In this document: positions 42,301 through 53,158 of the stretch, in pieces
How the letters are laid out: each line of letters begins with the position of its first letter
Position numbering within the stretch: position 1 is the stretch's first letter
From: Lindgomyces ingoldianus
Lineage: Eukaryota; Ascomycota; Dothideomycetes; Pleosporales; Lindgomycetaceae
Direction of reading: 5' to 3'
Assembly (NCBI RefSeq): GCF_010093535.1
Contig: NW_022985175.1
Span: 310,001-374,000, forward strand
DNA: 64,000 nucleotides
The notes under the pieces: generated by a model
What the model was told of the DNA's origin: nothing
Databases searched by the model: none
What the model saw: the letters and a program-made list of their open reading frames with translations, nothing else
Translations under genes and position numbers: made by a program

Positions 42301-44349
42301 ATCAACAGCAAAATCGACGAGTGCATTCAAGACTGTTACATCTTCTTCTGCTTTAATGTTGTCCAAGAGAAGAGCCGCGCATTGCAGCACATCATCACCA
42401 ACGCAAAGGCCATCGACCGTGTTGTATGTCTCTCGTAAGACTTTGACGGTAGAGATCCGTAGCGACTGTGGCCTCGTTGCATCCTTAAGAACGCCCTCTA
42501 CCAACCGGCGACAGGCTTCCAGCCAGTGGCTATTTGAAGGGTGGAAGTATCCTTGTTCGGTATAGAATCTGATCATATTTTCGGTCGTTGAATCGTTCAA
42601 CCGCTTCGTGACGTGCATGAAAAGCTCCATGACGGCAGATTTCTGAATGAGATCCATGCCTGTGCTGATCCCATCTAGGCTGCATAGGATCTGCGAAAAG
42701 TTATCGTCCGACAGTCTCCGATACGCTGTAGGGCCAATTGTGGATGAGTCAAAGTTAGACACGCTCTCAGGTTCCACATCTTCGGAAGCTGCTTTATTCG
42801 ATAGAGCTCCAACATTACCTAGGAATCGATCAGTGGGTATAAAACAAAGGGGCGAGTACCAACCAGTGACGTGGGAACCATTCCCAGCCGCGGACGCAGT
42901 TTTTTTGGAGACTGCTTTTTCCGCCGCTGTTTTTGCTGCGATTGCAGTTTCTCTGTCGTCTTCGCGTTCTGCACACGTCCGGATAATATAAATGAGATCA
43001 CTCCAATCTGCTTCGCTAAGAAGCAGATCCCTCAATTTCTCCTCGGCCAGGATCGCGGCTATTAGACCCATGACGAAGGACTCTTGAGTTTTGTGTTCCG
43101 TCTTGATAGAAGACTTCAAGGCAGGGAAGAGCAAGGATATGGGGACTATAGGGAGTCCATTACGTCCATCTTCCAGTAATAGCAGCTGCAGGACCTGGAT
43201 TACCCCCCGATACACGCTGTATTGGCGGCTTTTCCTGATGGGACCATCAAGGAGCGTTTTCAGCAGCGATGAGACTGCTGCCTGGCCGATATGGGATTTG
43301 AAAAGATTGCTTAGTGTGTTCCACGTTTGCTCCTGGAGGTCGGCGAGCTGGCGATGGATGGCGCAGAGAACCTCGAGGCAGGCTTTGAGGGCGTTCTTGG
43401 GTACATGGACGTAAGTGATGATTGTGTCGAATAATTTGATAGCACATTCGATATCGCTTGGCTGGGTTGTCTCTTGGCAGATGCCCATGACCTTGTTAAG
43501 TAACAGTTCGAGATCATCCTCGCTGAATATCTTGGAGTTGAATCTGGAGATGTCGATTACATATTGAAAAAGCCGAGACATGTTTTCAGCCTCTTTGGCT
43601 GGCTGCTCCACGCTCTTCTTCCCTTGGGCCTTTCGGGATGCATTATAAGCATTGCGACTCTCTTTAAAGCAAGAATCAAGAGAATTGAGGATGAAGGATG
43701 CGACGGACGTTTCGAAGGCTTCGACATTGCGGCCACCATTAGTCAGGATGGATACAGCCTGGAGACGTAGGTCAAAGTTCTTATCGCCCTCACGAAGCGC
43801 AATCGCATTGAAAAGGACATTTCGCTCGACGGGAGTTAGATCTGACAGGGCCGCGCAGCTCTTGAGGAGCATATATCCTGCCTCAACCCCCTCCGCAGCT
43901 TGCTCGTTGGCGAGAAGGTGACTGCCCGCAGCCCATAACGGAAGCACATTGCGAACAGGGTATTCTTCCAGTATGCAGCATATCTTGCGAACCGCCAGAG
44001 CCCTGTCGGACAGTGGAAGGCTACCGTGCAGCTGCGCGACAAGAACGCCCAGCTCTGGAGGGCCGCCCAGCGCCTTCTCATCGTCCACGACTATGTCTGG
44101 AGGGCCGCCCAGCGCCTTCTCATCGTCCGCGACTATATCTGGAGGGGACTGCTGCACATGGCCATCTGCGGAGGCAGCGCGAGCTCCTGCGACGGAAGCG
44201 GGACGGCGATCAGACCCGAGAGATGGCATGTCGGGGGGGGTCGGGCTCTTGAGGCGGCCACTAGTAAGGGACCTGAAGGCGCCAAAGAGCGCCGACGAGG
44301 AGGTGCGTCTGTCGGGCGTGCGTGGGACATGTCCTGTCGGCGGAGGCAT
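39363..44349 (-). CDS. TSC2: Tuberin homologue, Rap/Ran-GAP domain protein
   Basis: Tuberin, with hamartin, is the GTPase-activating protein for Rheb and restrains TORC1. The exons are 44,349-40,531 and 40,472-39,363, joined over a 58-nt phase-0 intron, 4,929 nt and 1,642 residues. Residues about 75-1,200 are helical-repeat sequence matching the tuberin N-terminal and middle regions (for example ICCILEEYPVRNVLPLWAAG). The C-terminal exon holds the Rap-GAP domain. VGVIYIGEGQMEEREILMND opens it, and the catalytic Asn-thumb helix lies in KKRHIGNDFVNIIFNDSG near residue 1,457, followed by NYVYIVITPESR. A Ser/Pro-rich tail follows. Residues 65-95 hold a 14-residue duplication. A stop-free intron inside exon 1 (near 42,830-42,880) cannot be excluded. 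Confidence 0.9.
44065..44150 (-). repeat. 42-bp tandem duplication in TSC2 exon 1
   Basis: Two nearly identical 42-bp units, each starting TCTGGAGGGCCGCCCAGC on the plus strand, plus the beginning of a third. They encode PPDIVVDDEKALGG twice. The unit is a multiple of three, so the frame is kept. It differs at two positions (CAC/CGC and TATG/TATA). Confidence 0.85.
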
Positions 44350-44967
44350 ATGTCGCGGCGGGTGCGCTGTTCAAGAATAGAACCAGCAGCGATTGTGAAA
44401 CTATAGGTGCAGACGGCAGAGAGGTGTACTGCAGCGAGAGAGGTGGAGAGGGTCAGTCATGGGCGCTGTGCTTGGGGTGGAGGGGGGAGAAGCTCGATGG
44501 CTGGCGGGGGTGGAGGAGCCCATCTACCTAGGACGACGAAGGACGAGGGCGAGTGTGCAGGCGGATGGGAGGAGAGAGGAGGGATGAGGGAGGAGGGAGG
44601 AGGGAGAAGGGAGAAGGGAGGAGTGGTAGAGCGGGCAAGAGGTCAGCGGTCAGCGGTGAATGAAGGACATGGTGTTGGCGAGATTTGTCGGCTGGTGGAA
44701 AAAGGAAGAGTGAAAGGGTCGTGTCATGGGAACCTGGAAGCCGACAGGGCGGCGCCTCATGAAAATCTGGGGTCGGTGCACAGGCTAGCGGCCCAAGCTG
44801 TTGACGTTTTTCCTGCAGGTCCCCCCCCCAAACAATACACAACCCATACACCACTACACTCACCCAACATCAGCCCAGCACCCACCCAGCACCCGCTCCA
44901 CCGCGCCGTCGCACCCCCTCCTACTCACCTTCCCTGCAGTTCCTCCGGTGCCCTTCCCGCCCTCGCC
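44350..44967. promoter_or_regulatory. Divergent TSC2/CSE1 promoter region
   Basis: 618 bp between the two ATGs. A strongly purine-rich block (GGA/GGGA repeats) occupies 44,560-44,640 and a pyrimidine- and ACC-rich leader precedes CSE1 (44,820-44,960). A frame open through this region upstream of CSE1 is compositional and not part of the protein, because the family start MANLQPLADLL is at 44,968. Confidence 0.5.
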
Positions 44968-47946
44968 ATGGCGAACCTCCAGCCCCTCGCCGACCTGTTG
45001 CAAGCCAGCCTGGACCCCCGCCAGAGCAAGCAAGCGGAAAAGACCATCGCCATGCAGCAGACTCAGCCCGGCTTCTCGCTCGCTCTCCTCCAGATCGTCG
45101 CCTCTGAGGCGTTCCCCCCGACGACGCGGCTGGCCAGCGTGCTGTACTTCAAGAACTTCGTCAAGCGCAACTGGGTGGACGAGGCCGGCAACTACAGGCT
45201 GCCTCTTGAGGAGGTCGCCGCCATCAAGAGCGAGCTGATCGGCCTTATGGTCTCTGTGCCGCCCAATTTGCAGTCCCAGCTCGGTGAAGCCATCAGCGCA
45301 ATTGCGGACAGCGACTTCTGGGAGCGCTGGGACACGTTGGTCGACGACCTGATTGCGCGTCTGACCCCCGACAACCCAACTGTCAACAACGGCGTACTCC
45401 ATGTCGCCCACTCCATCTTCAAGCGCTGGCGTCCACTGTTCCGCTCCGACGACCTTTTCACCGAAATCAATCACGTCCTCTCCAAGTTCAGCACCCCTTT
45501 CCTGACCCTCATGGAGAACACCGACTCCGTCATAGCCAATGCAAAGGACCCCGACACCCTCAGGAACGCCTTCACTACCCTCAACCTGATAATTAAGCTC
45601 TTCTACGACCTGTCATGTCAGGATCTGCCCCCCGTCTTCGAGGACAACATCGCCGCTATCTCCAGCCTGTTGCACAAGTATCTCGTCTACGACAACCCGG
45701 CACTCCATTCTCAAGACGACAGTGAGTCCGGCATCCTCGAGTTCATCAAGGCGGGAATCTTTGAAGCCGTCATGCTCTATGTTCAGAAGTACGAGGATGT
45801 TTTCGGCTCCCAGCTTAATCAATTCATCGAGAGCTCTTGGACCTTTCTAATGAACATCGGCCTGGAGACGAAATACGATATATTAGTCAGCAGAGCCCTC
45901 CAGTTCCTCACCGCTGTTGCAGGCACACACTACGCTGAGAATTTCAACAGCGAGCCGGTCCTGGTTCAGGTGATTGAGAAAGTCATCCTGCCGAACCTCA
46001 CGCTACGAGAATCTGATGTTGAGCTCTTCGAGGATGAGCCTATCGAGTTCATCCGAAGGGATCTGGAGGGCTCTGACAATGATACGAGACGGCGGGCGGC
46101 TACCAATTTCCTCCGCCAGCTGATGTCTCGCTTCGAGCAACTAGTCACATCAACGGGCAAGAAATACATAGATAACTACCTTCAGTCCTACCAGAACGAC
46201 AAGAGCAATTGGAGATCCAAGGACACAGCAGTCTACCTCTTCTCCGCCATTGCCAGCACAGGGACAGCCACAGCGGCTCAGGGTGTTTTGACAGTAAATC
46301 CTCATGTTGATGTCCTTGACTTCTTCCAGAAGAATATTGCGGGGGACTTACAGGCGGCCGACGCTGAGCCGATCCTGAAAGTGGATGCGATAAAGTTCAT
46401 TTACGTCTTCCGCAGCCAGATGACCCCTCAATATTGGCACGCAGCATTCCCCCTTCTTGTCAACCACCTTGCCAATTCAAACTATGTCATTCACACCTAC
46501 GCTGCTATTGCCGCTGAACGAGCGCTATTCATGACCGACAACAATCGGCAGCCAATTATCCCCAAGGACGATGTAGTGGCAGTGTCCAAGGACCTCATCA
46601 CGCATCTTTTCAAGCTAATCACCAAGAACACCGCACCCGAGAAGATCCAGGAGAACGAATTCCTGATGAAGTGTGTGATGCGAGTTCTCATCTTCATCCG
46701 GGAAGGAGTGTTGCCTATCGTTGACATTGTCTTGAACAGCTTCATCAACATAACCAAAGTCATCAGGCACAATCCCAGCAATCCTCGGTTCCAATACTAC
46801 CTTTTTGAAAGCATCGGAGCCTTGATCCGTTTCGCTGGACCCACCCAAAGCGCTAACCTCGAGACGAAATTATATGATCCATTCGCGGCCATCTTACAGG
46901 AAGACGTACAAGAGTTTATTCCTTACGTTTTCCAGCTGTTCGCCGCACTTTTAGAAGCAAATCCTTCTGGTCAATTGTCGGAGTACTACAAGTCATTGCT
47001 GGAACCCATCTTGATGCCCTCTCTGTGGGAGTCCAAAGGAAATGTGCCCGCCTTGACTCGGTTGCTTACAGCCATCATCGCCCGTGACGCAACAGATATT
47101 GTTGCACAAAACCGCGTCGAGCCAATCCTAGGTATCTTCCAAAAGTTAGTCTCGTCTAAAGCCCATGAAGTCAATGCCTTCGAGCTGATTGAGACCGTGA
47201 TTGCCTGTATCCCTCCCGAAGCACTGCAACAGTACTTTGTTACCATTGTCCAGTTAATGTTAACTCGGTTGTCGAGTATGAAGACAGAGATATTCCAACA
47301 ACGTTTCATTGCCTTCTACCACTTCATATCTGCCCGCCAGGACAAAGGCCTTGGCGCGGATTTCTTCATCAACGTCACGGATCAAGTCCAGCATGAGTGA
47401 GTGGCATTCTTCAATCCACAAAGACCTTGATCCAACCTACTAATGCTTCGCTTAGCGTCTTCAAGCCCATTTATCTCACGATTATTCTCCCTGACACTCA
47501 GAAACTCACCCGCCCAACCGATCGCAAGACTGCTGTAGTGTCCTACACAAAGACTCTGACTGACTCGCAAGCTTTCGTAGACAGGTAAGTCTGTTCATCC
47601 AAAGAATCCTGCAGCATTTCATTGATAGTCAACCAGGTATCCCAAAGGTTGGGGGTTGACATGCCAACGACTGCTGGAGCTCCTGCTAAATCCACCCGTT
47701 CCAGCTGCCAACGATGATATCATCCCGGATGCAGACGTCGATGACGCTTCATTTGGAGTTGGTTTCACACAGCTGCATACATGCAAGAAAGTGCCGCGAG
47801 ATCCATTCCCAGAGATCGAAAATGTGAAGACATGGGTGAGAGAGTACCTGAAAGAGGCGAATACTCGGCACAATGGCAGGATCGTGGTCCTCGTGGAGGA
47901 GAGATTATCCCCGGAGGTCAAAGCTGCCCTCTCAGAGTATCTTTGA
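44968..47946 (+). CDS. CSE1: Exportin-2 / importin-alpha re-exporter
   Basis: Cse1 (CAS) is the beta-karyopherin that returns importin alpha to the cytoplasm with Ran-GTP. The exons are 44,968-47,396, 47,456-47,584 and 47,637-47,946, with introns of 59 and 52 nt, 2,868 nt and 955 residues, the usual length. The N terminus has LQPLADLLQASLDPRQSKQAEK and VLYFKNFVKRNWVDE (importin-beta N-terminal domain). The whole protein is HEAT repeats, with FEDEPIEFIRRDLEGSDNDTRRR as the Cse1-specific block and PIYLTIILPDTQKLTRPTDRK near the end. The start is chosen at the CGCCATGG context because the upstream frame is low-complexity leader. Confidence 0.93.
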
Positions 47947-48424
47947 GAGTTGCAATCTTGGCAACAAAGTCCGCAAAGGACCAGAGTTATGTTGAGACCT
48001 TGGGGAAGAATATTGGAGCCTAGATTTCCACGGGATGGCATGATAATTGTATAGTTTTGGGACTGATACCAGAAAAGGGACAAGCTCGGCGTACTGGTAG
48101 ATAGATAGGTAGGTCGTGCCGGAAAGGAAGACATTATCTATATCCTGTTGTGAATGCAAAAGTCGATACCTAAATATTTCTTCACGTATGACTATAATGT
48201 GAAGCCCTTGAAGAATGCCACAGGAATGACAACCTTTCGGAAAGAAACGAGAATGACGAGTCTTGGGCATGGCAAACATTGTGGTCTAGTCTGCTTCAGG
48301 AGGATGTTTTATTAATTAAAGTTTGAACGAGTCCCGAGGTCCAGGGTGTGCGTGTGCCAAGATCATGATTGGCAACCATTTCGGAATGCTCGTTTAGACA
48401 ACAAACCTCAACGAGACCGCGAAC
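47947..48424. other. Intergenic region
   Basis: 478 bases holding the CSE1 3' flank and the promoter of the next plus-strand gene. No separate gene seen. Confidence 0.5.
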
Positions 48425-49627
48425 ATGGCCGCTGCACGCCTACCCTTTCTTTGGCCTATTTTCTACCGTCCGCTCAATTCTCCGCAAACAGCATCCCGGA
48501 TTGTGCGTCGGGATGTGCGCTTGTCGAAGGACGTAACTACCGCGGCCCGTAGGGCACAATCGAGGGTGGTTCAGAGATACGGCACGGCTCAAGAGCCAGC
48601 ACCACACTTTCGAGAGGCAGAAATTTCTGAGGAAAAGAAAGAAAAGCCGGCGGAACTCGATTCTAAAAGTCCCCGTGCAAATGCTGTGGAAGAAGAGGAG
48701 GAGGAAGGGGTGCTCCCACCTTCGTCCCCCTCTCCTCCCAAAACTCTCGGCGGCTCTGAGTCCGTTTCTCAGTCCACATCAGACCCTCTGCGGATGCCCG
48801 AGTCGAAGCATCTAGATACAGTTCTCCATATGCCGTCGCCGGCAGAGGAAGAGAAACAGAAGCCACCCCACCTCAAGCCCCCGCCCTACGTCCATCATTT
48901 CGATACATATAGCCTCGTAAAAGATCTAGCCAAGAGCGGCTTCAATAAAGAGCAGGCCGTCACGGTTATGAAAGCTGTCCGAGGAATCTTGACTGATAAT
49001 ATGGAGCTAGCCCGCGCAAGCCTAGTGAGCAAATCCAATGTTGAGAACGAGACGTATCTGTTTCGGGCAGCATGCAGTGAGCTGCGGACCGAGATCAGTA
49101 ATAACCGGAAAGGGGAGACAGAGAAAATGAGGACGGAAAGAAACCGGCTACAGCATGAGGTTGATATCTTGAATCAGCGCTTAATGCAGGAGACCACAGC
49201 ACTGAAAGATGAATTGAAGGGCCTCTTTGATGATAGAAAGATGGCGGTCAGGCAAGAACAAAGGACTATGGAGACCAAGGTAGGTCTGTTTTGTGCGGAT
49301 CGGCGCTACGGCTAATAAGAGGGACAGATTCAGGAACTAAATTACAAGATCACGGTCGCATTGAATTCGGACGCAAGAAGCGAGGTTGAGGGACTGAGAT
49401 GGGTGCTGACCAGACGAGCCGCGATTGCCATCGGAGTGTCCGCGCTGATGTTATTCGCGGTCTTGCGGTATTCGAGTTATGTCACACATGCTCAGTCGGA
49501 GGAGAGGAAAAAGGCTCGGGAAACTAAGCCATCTCCTGACCAACGAATGTTGAATCCCGGCAATCCCAACTCAGAACCTCTGGGCGGTGAGCTTCTAGCT
49601 TCAGAGGGAGGGGCATCACTGGGATAG
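48425..49627 (+). CDS. CCDC90/DUF1640 mitochondrial coiled-coil protein (FMP32-like)
   Basis: The exons are 48,425-49,279 and 49,328-49,627, joined over a 48-nt intron, 384 residues. The N terminus (MAAARLPFLWPIF, then many Arg and no acids for about 60 residues) is a typical mitochondrial presequence. A Glu- and Pro-rich linker follows. The DUF1640 domain begins at FDTYSLVKDLAKSGFNKEQAVTVMKAV, then a long coiled coil (about residues 200-320), and a single membrane helix near the end (AAIAIGVSALMLFAVLRYSS). This is the layout of MCUR1/CCDC90 and yeast Fmp32, inner-membrane proteins linked to calcium uptake regulation or cytochrome oxidase assembly. The first coding exon ends exactly at METK. 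Confidence 0.85.
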
Positions 49628-49747
49628 ACGAGCGAAGCCCACAGTATATTGAGCAATTGAGGTAGCATTACCCTCAAGGGGCTATATCCATCCAGGTCCA
49701 CCTAGATCCACCTGGTCTCAATTTCTTCCCGACAATACATCGCATAT

Positions 49748-50727
49748 CTATAATTTGTGCTTCTTTTCCCCACTTGCAATCTTCCTAAATTCCTCCTTGG
49801 TAAAGGTTAGCTTTATCCTTACGATTTCATGGCCATAAACGAATGCAAGGGACATACCTGAGGCACACCCTTCAAAAATCTCTGCAGTCCCGCAAATACC
49901 TCCTCCACTCCCTGTTTATCCAGAACTTCCATTTCCGGTTTCCGAATTAACGCCTTGATCTTTACTAAGCTGTCGCTGTTCAAATGCTCGCCCAGCCGAT
50001 CATCCACTTCCTTCAAAACTTGTTCCAAAAACTTGGGAGAGTCCTTGGACCCCACGTCGATCACTTTATTGACGAATCCCGTGTGCACAAGCTCTCCGCA
50101 TGTAATTCTCTTACTCATTATGAGCGCTTCGTTTGCTTTACTAATGCCCAGCCTCCGCACAAAGCCTACGCTCGCATTTCCTTCGGCCACGAGACCCAAG
50201 GACGAGAAGGGCGTCAATAGAAACGAATGCGGTGCCGCGTAAATAAAGTCGGAGAATGCGATGAGGGCGGCAGAGAGACCAACTGCTGGGCCATTAAGAG
50301 CCGTCACCAGGATCTTGGGGTGAGTGTAGAAGGCGTGAGTTATGTGAAGGTTATTGGAGACGAAGTTTTGTAGCCAGTACCGTCGGGTGTCACCCGAGCT
50401 GGGTTGGGAGCCGCCAATAGAGACGTCTGCTCCTCTGTATAGAACGGAATGTTAACGTCTTTAGATCCAGAAGCATCAGAATAGTAAATATCCACCAAAC
50501 ACAGGCACTAAACGCATGTGAAAATAGGTAGAATCTTACGCGGAGAAATACCGCCCCTTCCCTGTGAGAACGGTGATATATATATCATCCCGTGCTGCAA
50601 CTTCATGCATGCACAAGGCAAGCTTGAAGTAGAGATCTTGGTTCAGTGCATTGAGTTTCTTGGGCTGGTTGAGTGTGATGATGGCCACTTTGCCGCGGTA
50701 CTCGAGTTGGATGGGTTCTTCAGCCAT
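49748..50727 (-). CDS. ECI1: Peroxisomal enoyl-CoA delta-isomerase (crotonase family)
   Basis: A crotonase-fold enzyme that moves cis-3 or trans-3 double bonds to the trans-2 position so unsaturated fatty acids can enter beta-oxidation. Exons on the minus strand are 50,727-50,540, 50,434-49,858 and 49,795-49,748, with introns of 105 and 62 nt, 270 residues. IITLNQPKKLNALN is the first crotonase block. GRYFSAGADVSIGG contributes the first oxyanion-hole residue and VTALNGPAVGLSAALIAFSD the second. FSSLGLVAEGNASVGF carries the catalytic Glu region. The last small exon adds EEFRKIASGEKKHKL, a C-terminal PTS1-like tripeptide (HKL), which points to peroxisomes. A frame ending earlier at 49,819 results if the last intron is missed. 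An enoyl-CoA hydratase is the alternative. Confidence 0.87.
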
Positions 50728-51241
50728 AGTAATACAACATTCGAAATTGACTCTGGGGAGAAGGAAGAGAGAGGGAAGAGAGGGGGAAGATTACGAAGTT
50801 GAAAACGTGTCAAGGAACTAGGGAGAGGGGCGCGAGAGAAACTTAGGGATAACTACTGCTAGGAGCAATGCTTTGCGGTTGAGCTTTAGAAGAGCCGAGG
50901 CACGGAAAAAGTGAGCCTTTGATAGGCCAGTGAACAGATTATTAATCGTACCGCCCTGAACCGCACGAGGGGTGCGAGGACACTGAAAGAAAGGATCATA
51001 CTATAAGTCACATATGACTGGCAAGTGGATTCCTTAGCTGTGCGAAGTAGTGCTAGCGGAGAGGGGAATCCTTTCAAACCAATATACCTCTGCCATTGCC
51101 AAGAGAATCTATCTGAACCCCACTGTTTCCGAACCATCTGCGAATTGTTCACGAACCATCTCCACGCGGATATCAACCTCACGAGATCTGCTTTCAGCGA
51201 CAATATTCTCCCCGCAGCTCCCTCGCCTCGCAGTCATCAAA
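50728..51241. promoter_or_regulatory. Divergent ECI1/PET100 promoter with one CCGAGG motif
   Basis: 514 bp. CCGAGG at 50,895-50,900 (CCTCGG on the ECI1 strand, about 170 bp upstream of its ATG) is the core bound by the fatty-acid regulators FarA/FarB (Ctf1 family) in filamentous ascomycetes. One match in this length has about a one-in-four chance of arising by chance. Confidence 0.35.
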
Positions 51242-51569
51242 ATGGGTGGCCCTAATCTTGAAGTCTTCAAGGTACTTCCTTTCCTCCATTCCTTTCCATT
51301 CCACCTTCCCTTCCCCAGGAGCCAAACTCTAATAACTGTTATCTTAGTTCGGCATGTACATACTGTTCCCAATAGGCATCATGTACTACTTCGGCACGAA
51401 TCTCGACGGCAAATTCTCAGTTCCGGACTTCTGGCCGAAGGAGAGTCAAACGCACAAGATCCCGTACGAGCGCGAAGAGATTGCAAAGGAACTGGAGAGG
51501 TTAAAGCGGGTGCGGATGGAAGCGAGACGGCAAAGGGATGAACAGGAGGCGAGAGAGAGGGGCCAATAG
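51242..51569 (+). CDS. PET100: Cytochrome c oxidase assembly protein PET100
   Basis: Pet100 is a small inner-membrane chaperone of complex IV assembly. The exons are 51,242-51,271 and 51,348-51,569, joined over a 76-nt intron, 83 residues. The protein begins MGGPNLEVFKFGMYILFPIG, with a membrane helix at about residues 11-26, then IMYYFGTNLDGKFSVPDFWP, which is highly characteristic, and a charged C-terminal helix rich in Glu and Arg. The first exon encodes only ten residues, so the gene is easy to miss or to start too late. Confidence 0.93.
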
Positions 51570-51796
51570 GGATGATTTCTGGGCCAGGAATCGAAACGCA
51601 GACACAGCGAAGAGACAACCAATGTTACCTTTGCTGTTCCATGAATTGGTCCGAAGGTTTGCATCACAACGATGTGCATGGTGAGATCATATCCTGGGAC
51701 AGAGGCGTTTAGCGGGGCATACGGTAGCACAGCGTAAAATTTTCTACATTGCTGTACAGTAGTGTACACTATCATACGAGTATGCGAGAACGATAT

Positions 51797-52752
51797 CTAC
51801 ACGGCTACTTTACTCTGGAGATCCGCCCACACGTCATCAGACACGGTTCCCTTTGACCAGTTTGTGTATATTCCTTGGATACCTGTCACTTCCTGCAGCT
51901 CATCCAAAAAACCATTAAACTTCTGCGCCGCCTCTTCGTCGTCCAAAGCCACTTTTGTGTCTTCGTTCGGGTCCCAGATGATGTCACTCTCCTCAATTTC
52001 CATGTCGAGCGTTTTTGCGAGTGACTCGGCCGTTGTCATAGTCCGGGCAGGCTCGGTAAACAGTATGACCCTTCCCTGGTCATCTTCAACTACATCCAGC
52101 GCGCCAGCTTCCAGTGCTGGCTCCAGCATTTCATCAGCACCAATGCCCTCTTTCTTTTGGAATATTATGCGTCCTTTCTTCTCGAACAGATAGCCAATTG
52201 GCGACACAGTTCCTCCGGCCTCCTTTATGAGGAGGCGCAACTCAGCGAGGGCTCGGAGTTTGTTGTCCGTCTGACACTCGATGACGGTCGCAACCGACGA
52301 TGGTAGTATGGCTTCCAGGGTCACAGATTCCAAGGCGGCGCCAGTAGCTGAAAGGCCTTGGCCGCGCGCAATTGCAGCCTCAATGCTGCTTTTAGGAACC
52401 TGGTTTTTCTTGGCAGTGGAGATGGCAAGTGCAAGTCGAGGGTTCATGTTTGAGTCTGGACCTGCCACTATGAGGGAGAGCAGCATAGAGCTTAGCCATA
52501 TAATCACGTGTGCAGGACCGAGTGTCCAGCTGAGATCAACATACATTTAACTGCATTGCAGATGTCCTTGGTGAGAACGGCTCGCTGCCTGCTTTTTCCG
52601 GCGTCGTTTTTGGCCTTGTCGTGCTTAATAGAGGCCCATTTCCTGTCCACAGTCAACTCAGCTAAAGGCTCTCCAGAAAAAGCACATGTCCTATTCCATA
52701 GTGTGCAACGTACGAATGGCCGGACCATAGCGGTGCAGAGCACGAAAGGCAT
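51797..52752 (-). CDS. DPC29: TACO1/YebC-family mitochondrial translation factor
   Basis: The YebC/PmpR (DUF28) family includes human TACO1 and yeast Dpc29, which help mitochondrial ribosomes. The exons are 52,752-52,545 and 52,467-51,797, joined over a 77-nt intron, 292 residues. An Arg-rich, acid-poor N terminus fits a mitochondrial presequence. The family opening is RKWASIKHDKAKNDAGKSR. It continues NMNPRLALAISTAKKNQVPKSSIEAAIARGQG, then the domain-2/3 block EAGGTVSPIGYLFEKKGRI. The intron lies between NAVK and LAGPDSN. The usual GHSKW at the start of the family is replaced by DRKW here. It converges on PET100 with 227 bp between stops. Whether translation begins at 52,752 or in a further upstream exon is uncertain. 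Confidence 0.86.
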
Positions 52753-53158
52753 CGCGCCTGCCAAATCAACGCGGGCCTATGGTCCATGCCGTGCGGAGGG
52801 GTAGCCGCTCGATGGCAAGTGCGATGAGGGAGCCCATGGAAGCTGGAGGAGAGAGAGAATATGGAGCGGGTCAGGCGGCGCTGCGGTGCAGGTGATGCCA
52901 TGCAGGTGGACTTGCTGAGGCTATCGGAGGCGTAGTTTCATTTATCGCAGTTCGAAACAATTTTCTGCGAAGCGGTCGGCTTGGCGATGGGCTCCATGGC
53001 GGAGGTGACCACGAGCTCCGCACCTCTCCCAAATTCACCGTGGTGGGCATTCTCTCGACCAAGACATGCAACGCCGCCCGACCATGTGAGTCGCACGCTC
53101 CCATCGCCGTTCTTCCGTAAGCTGAACCGTCCGCGAGGCTTGTATAGCGACTGCGACC
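52753..53158. promoter_or_regulatory. Divergent DPC29/LAA1 promoter region
   Basis: 406 bp between the two ATGs, with open frames on both strands but no conserved protein block. No specific factor site recognised. Confidence 0.4.

Noticed and set aside
42830..42885. A stop-free intron inside TSC2 exon 1 near GNGSHVTGWYSPL
   Set aside because: The best donor (GTCACT) to TAG distance is 52 nt, which would break the frame. Without an alignment or RNA data I left the exon whole.
44407..44967. A 187-codon N-terminal extension of CSE1 in an open frame
   Set aside because: The extension is Gly/Glu/Arg-rich low-complexity sequence from a purine-rich promoter. The family start with a good Kozak context is at 44,968.
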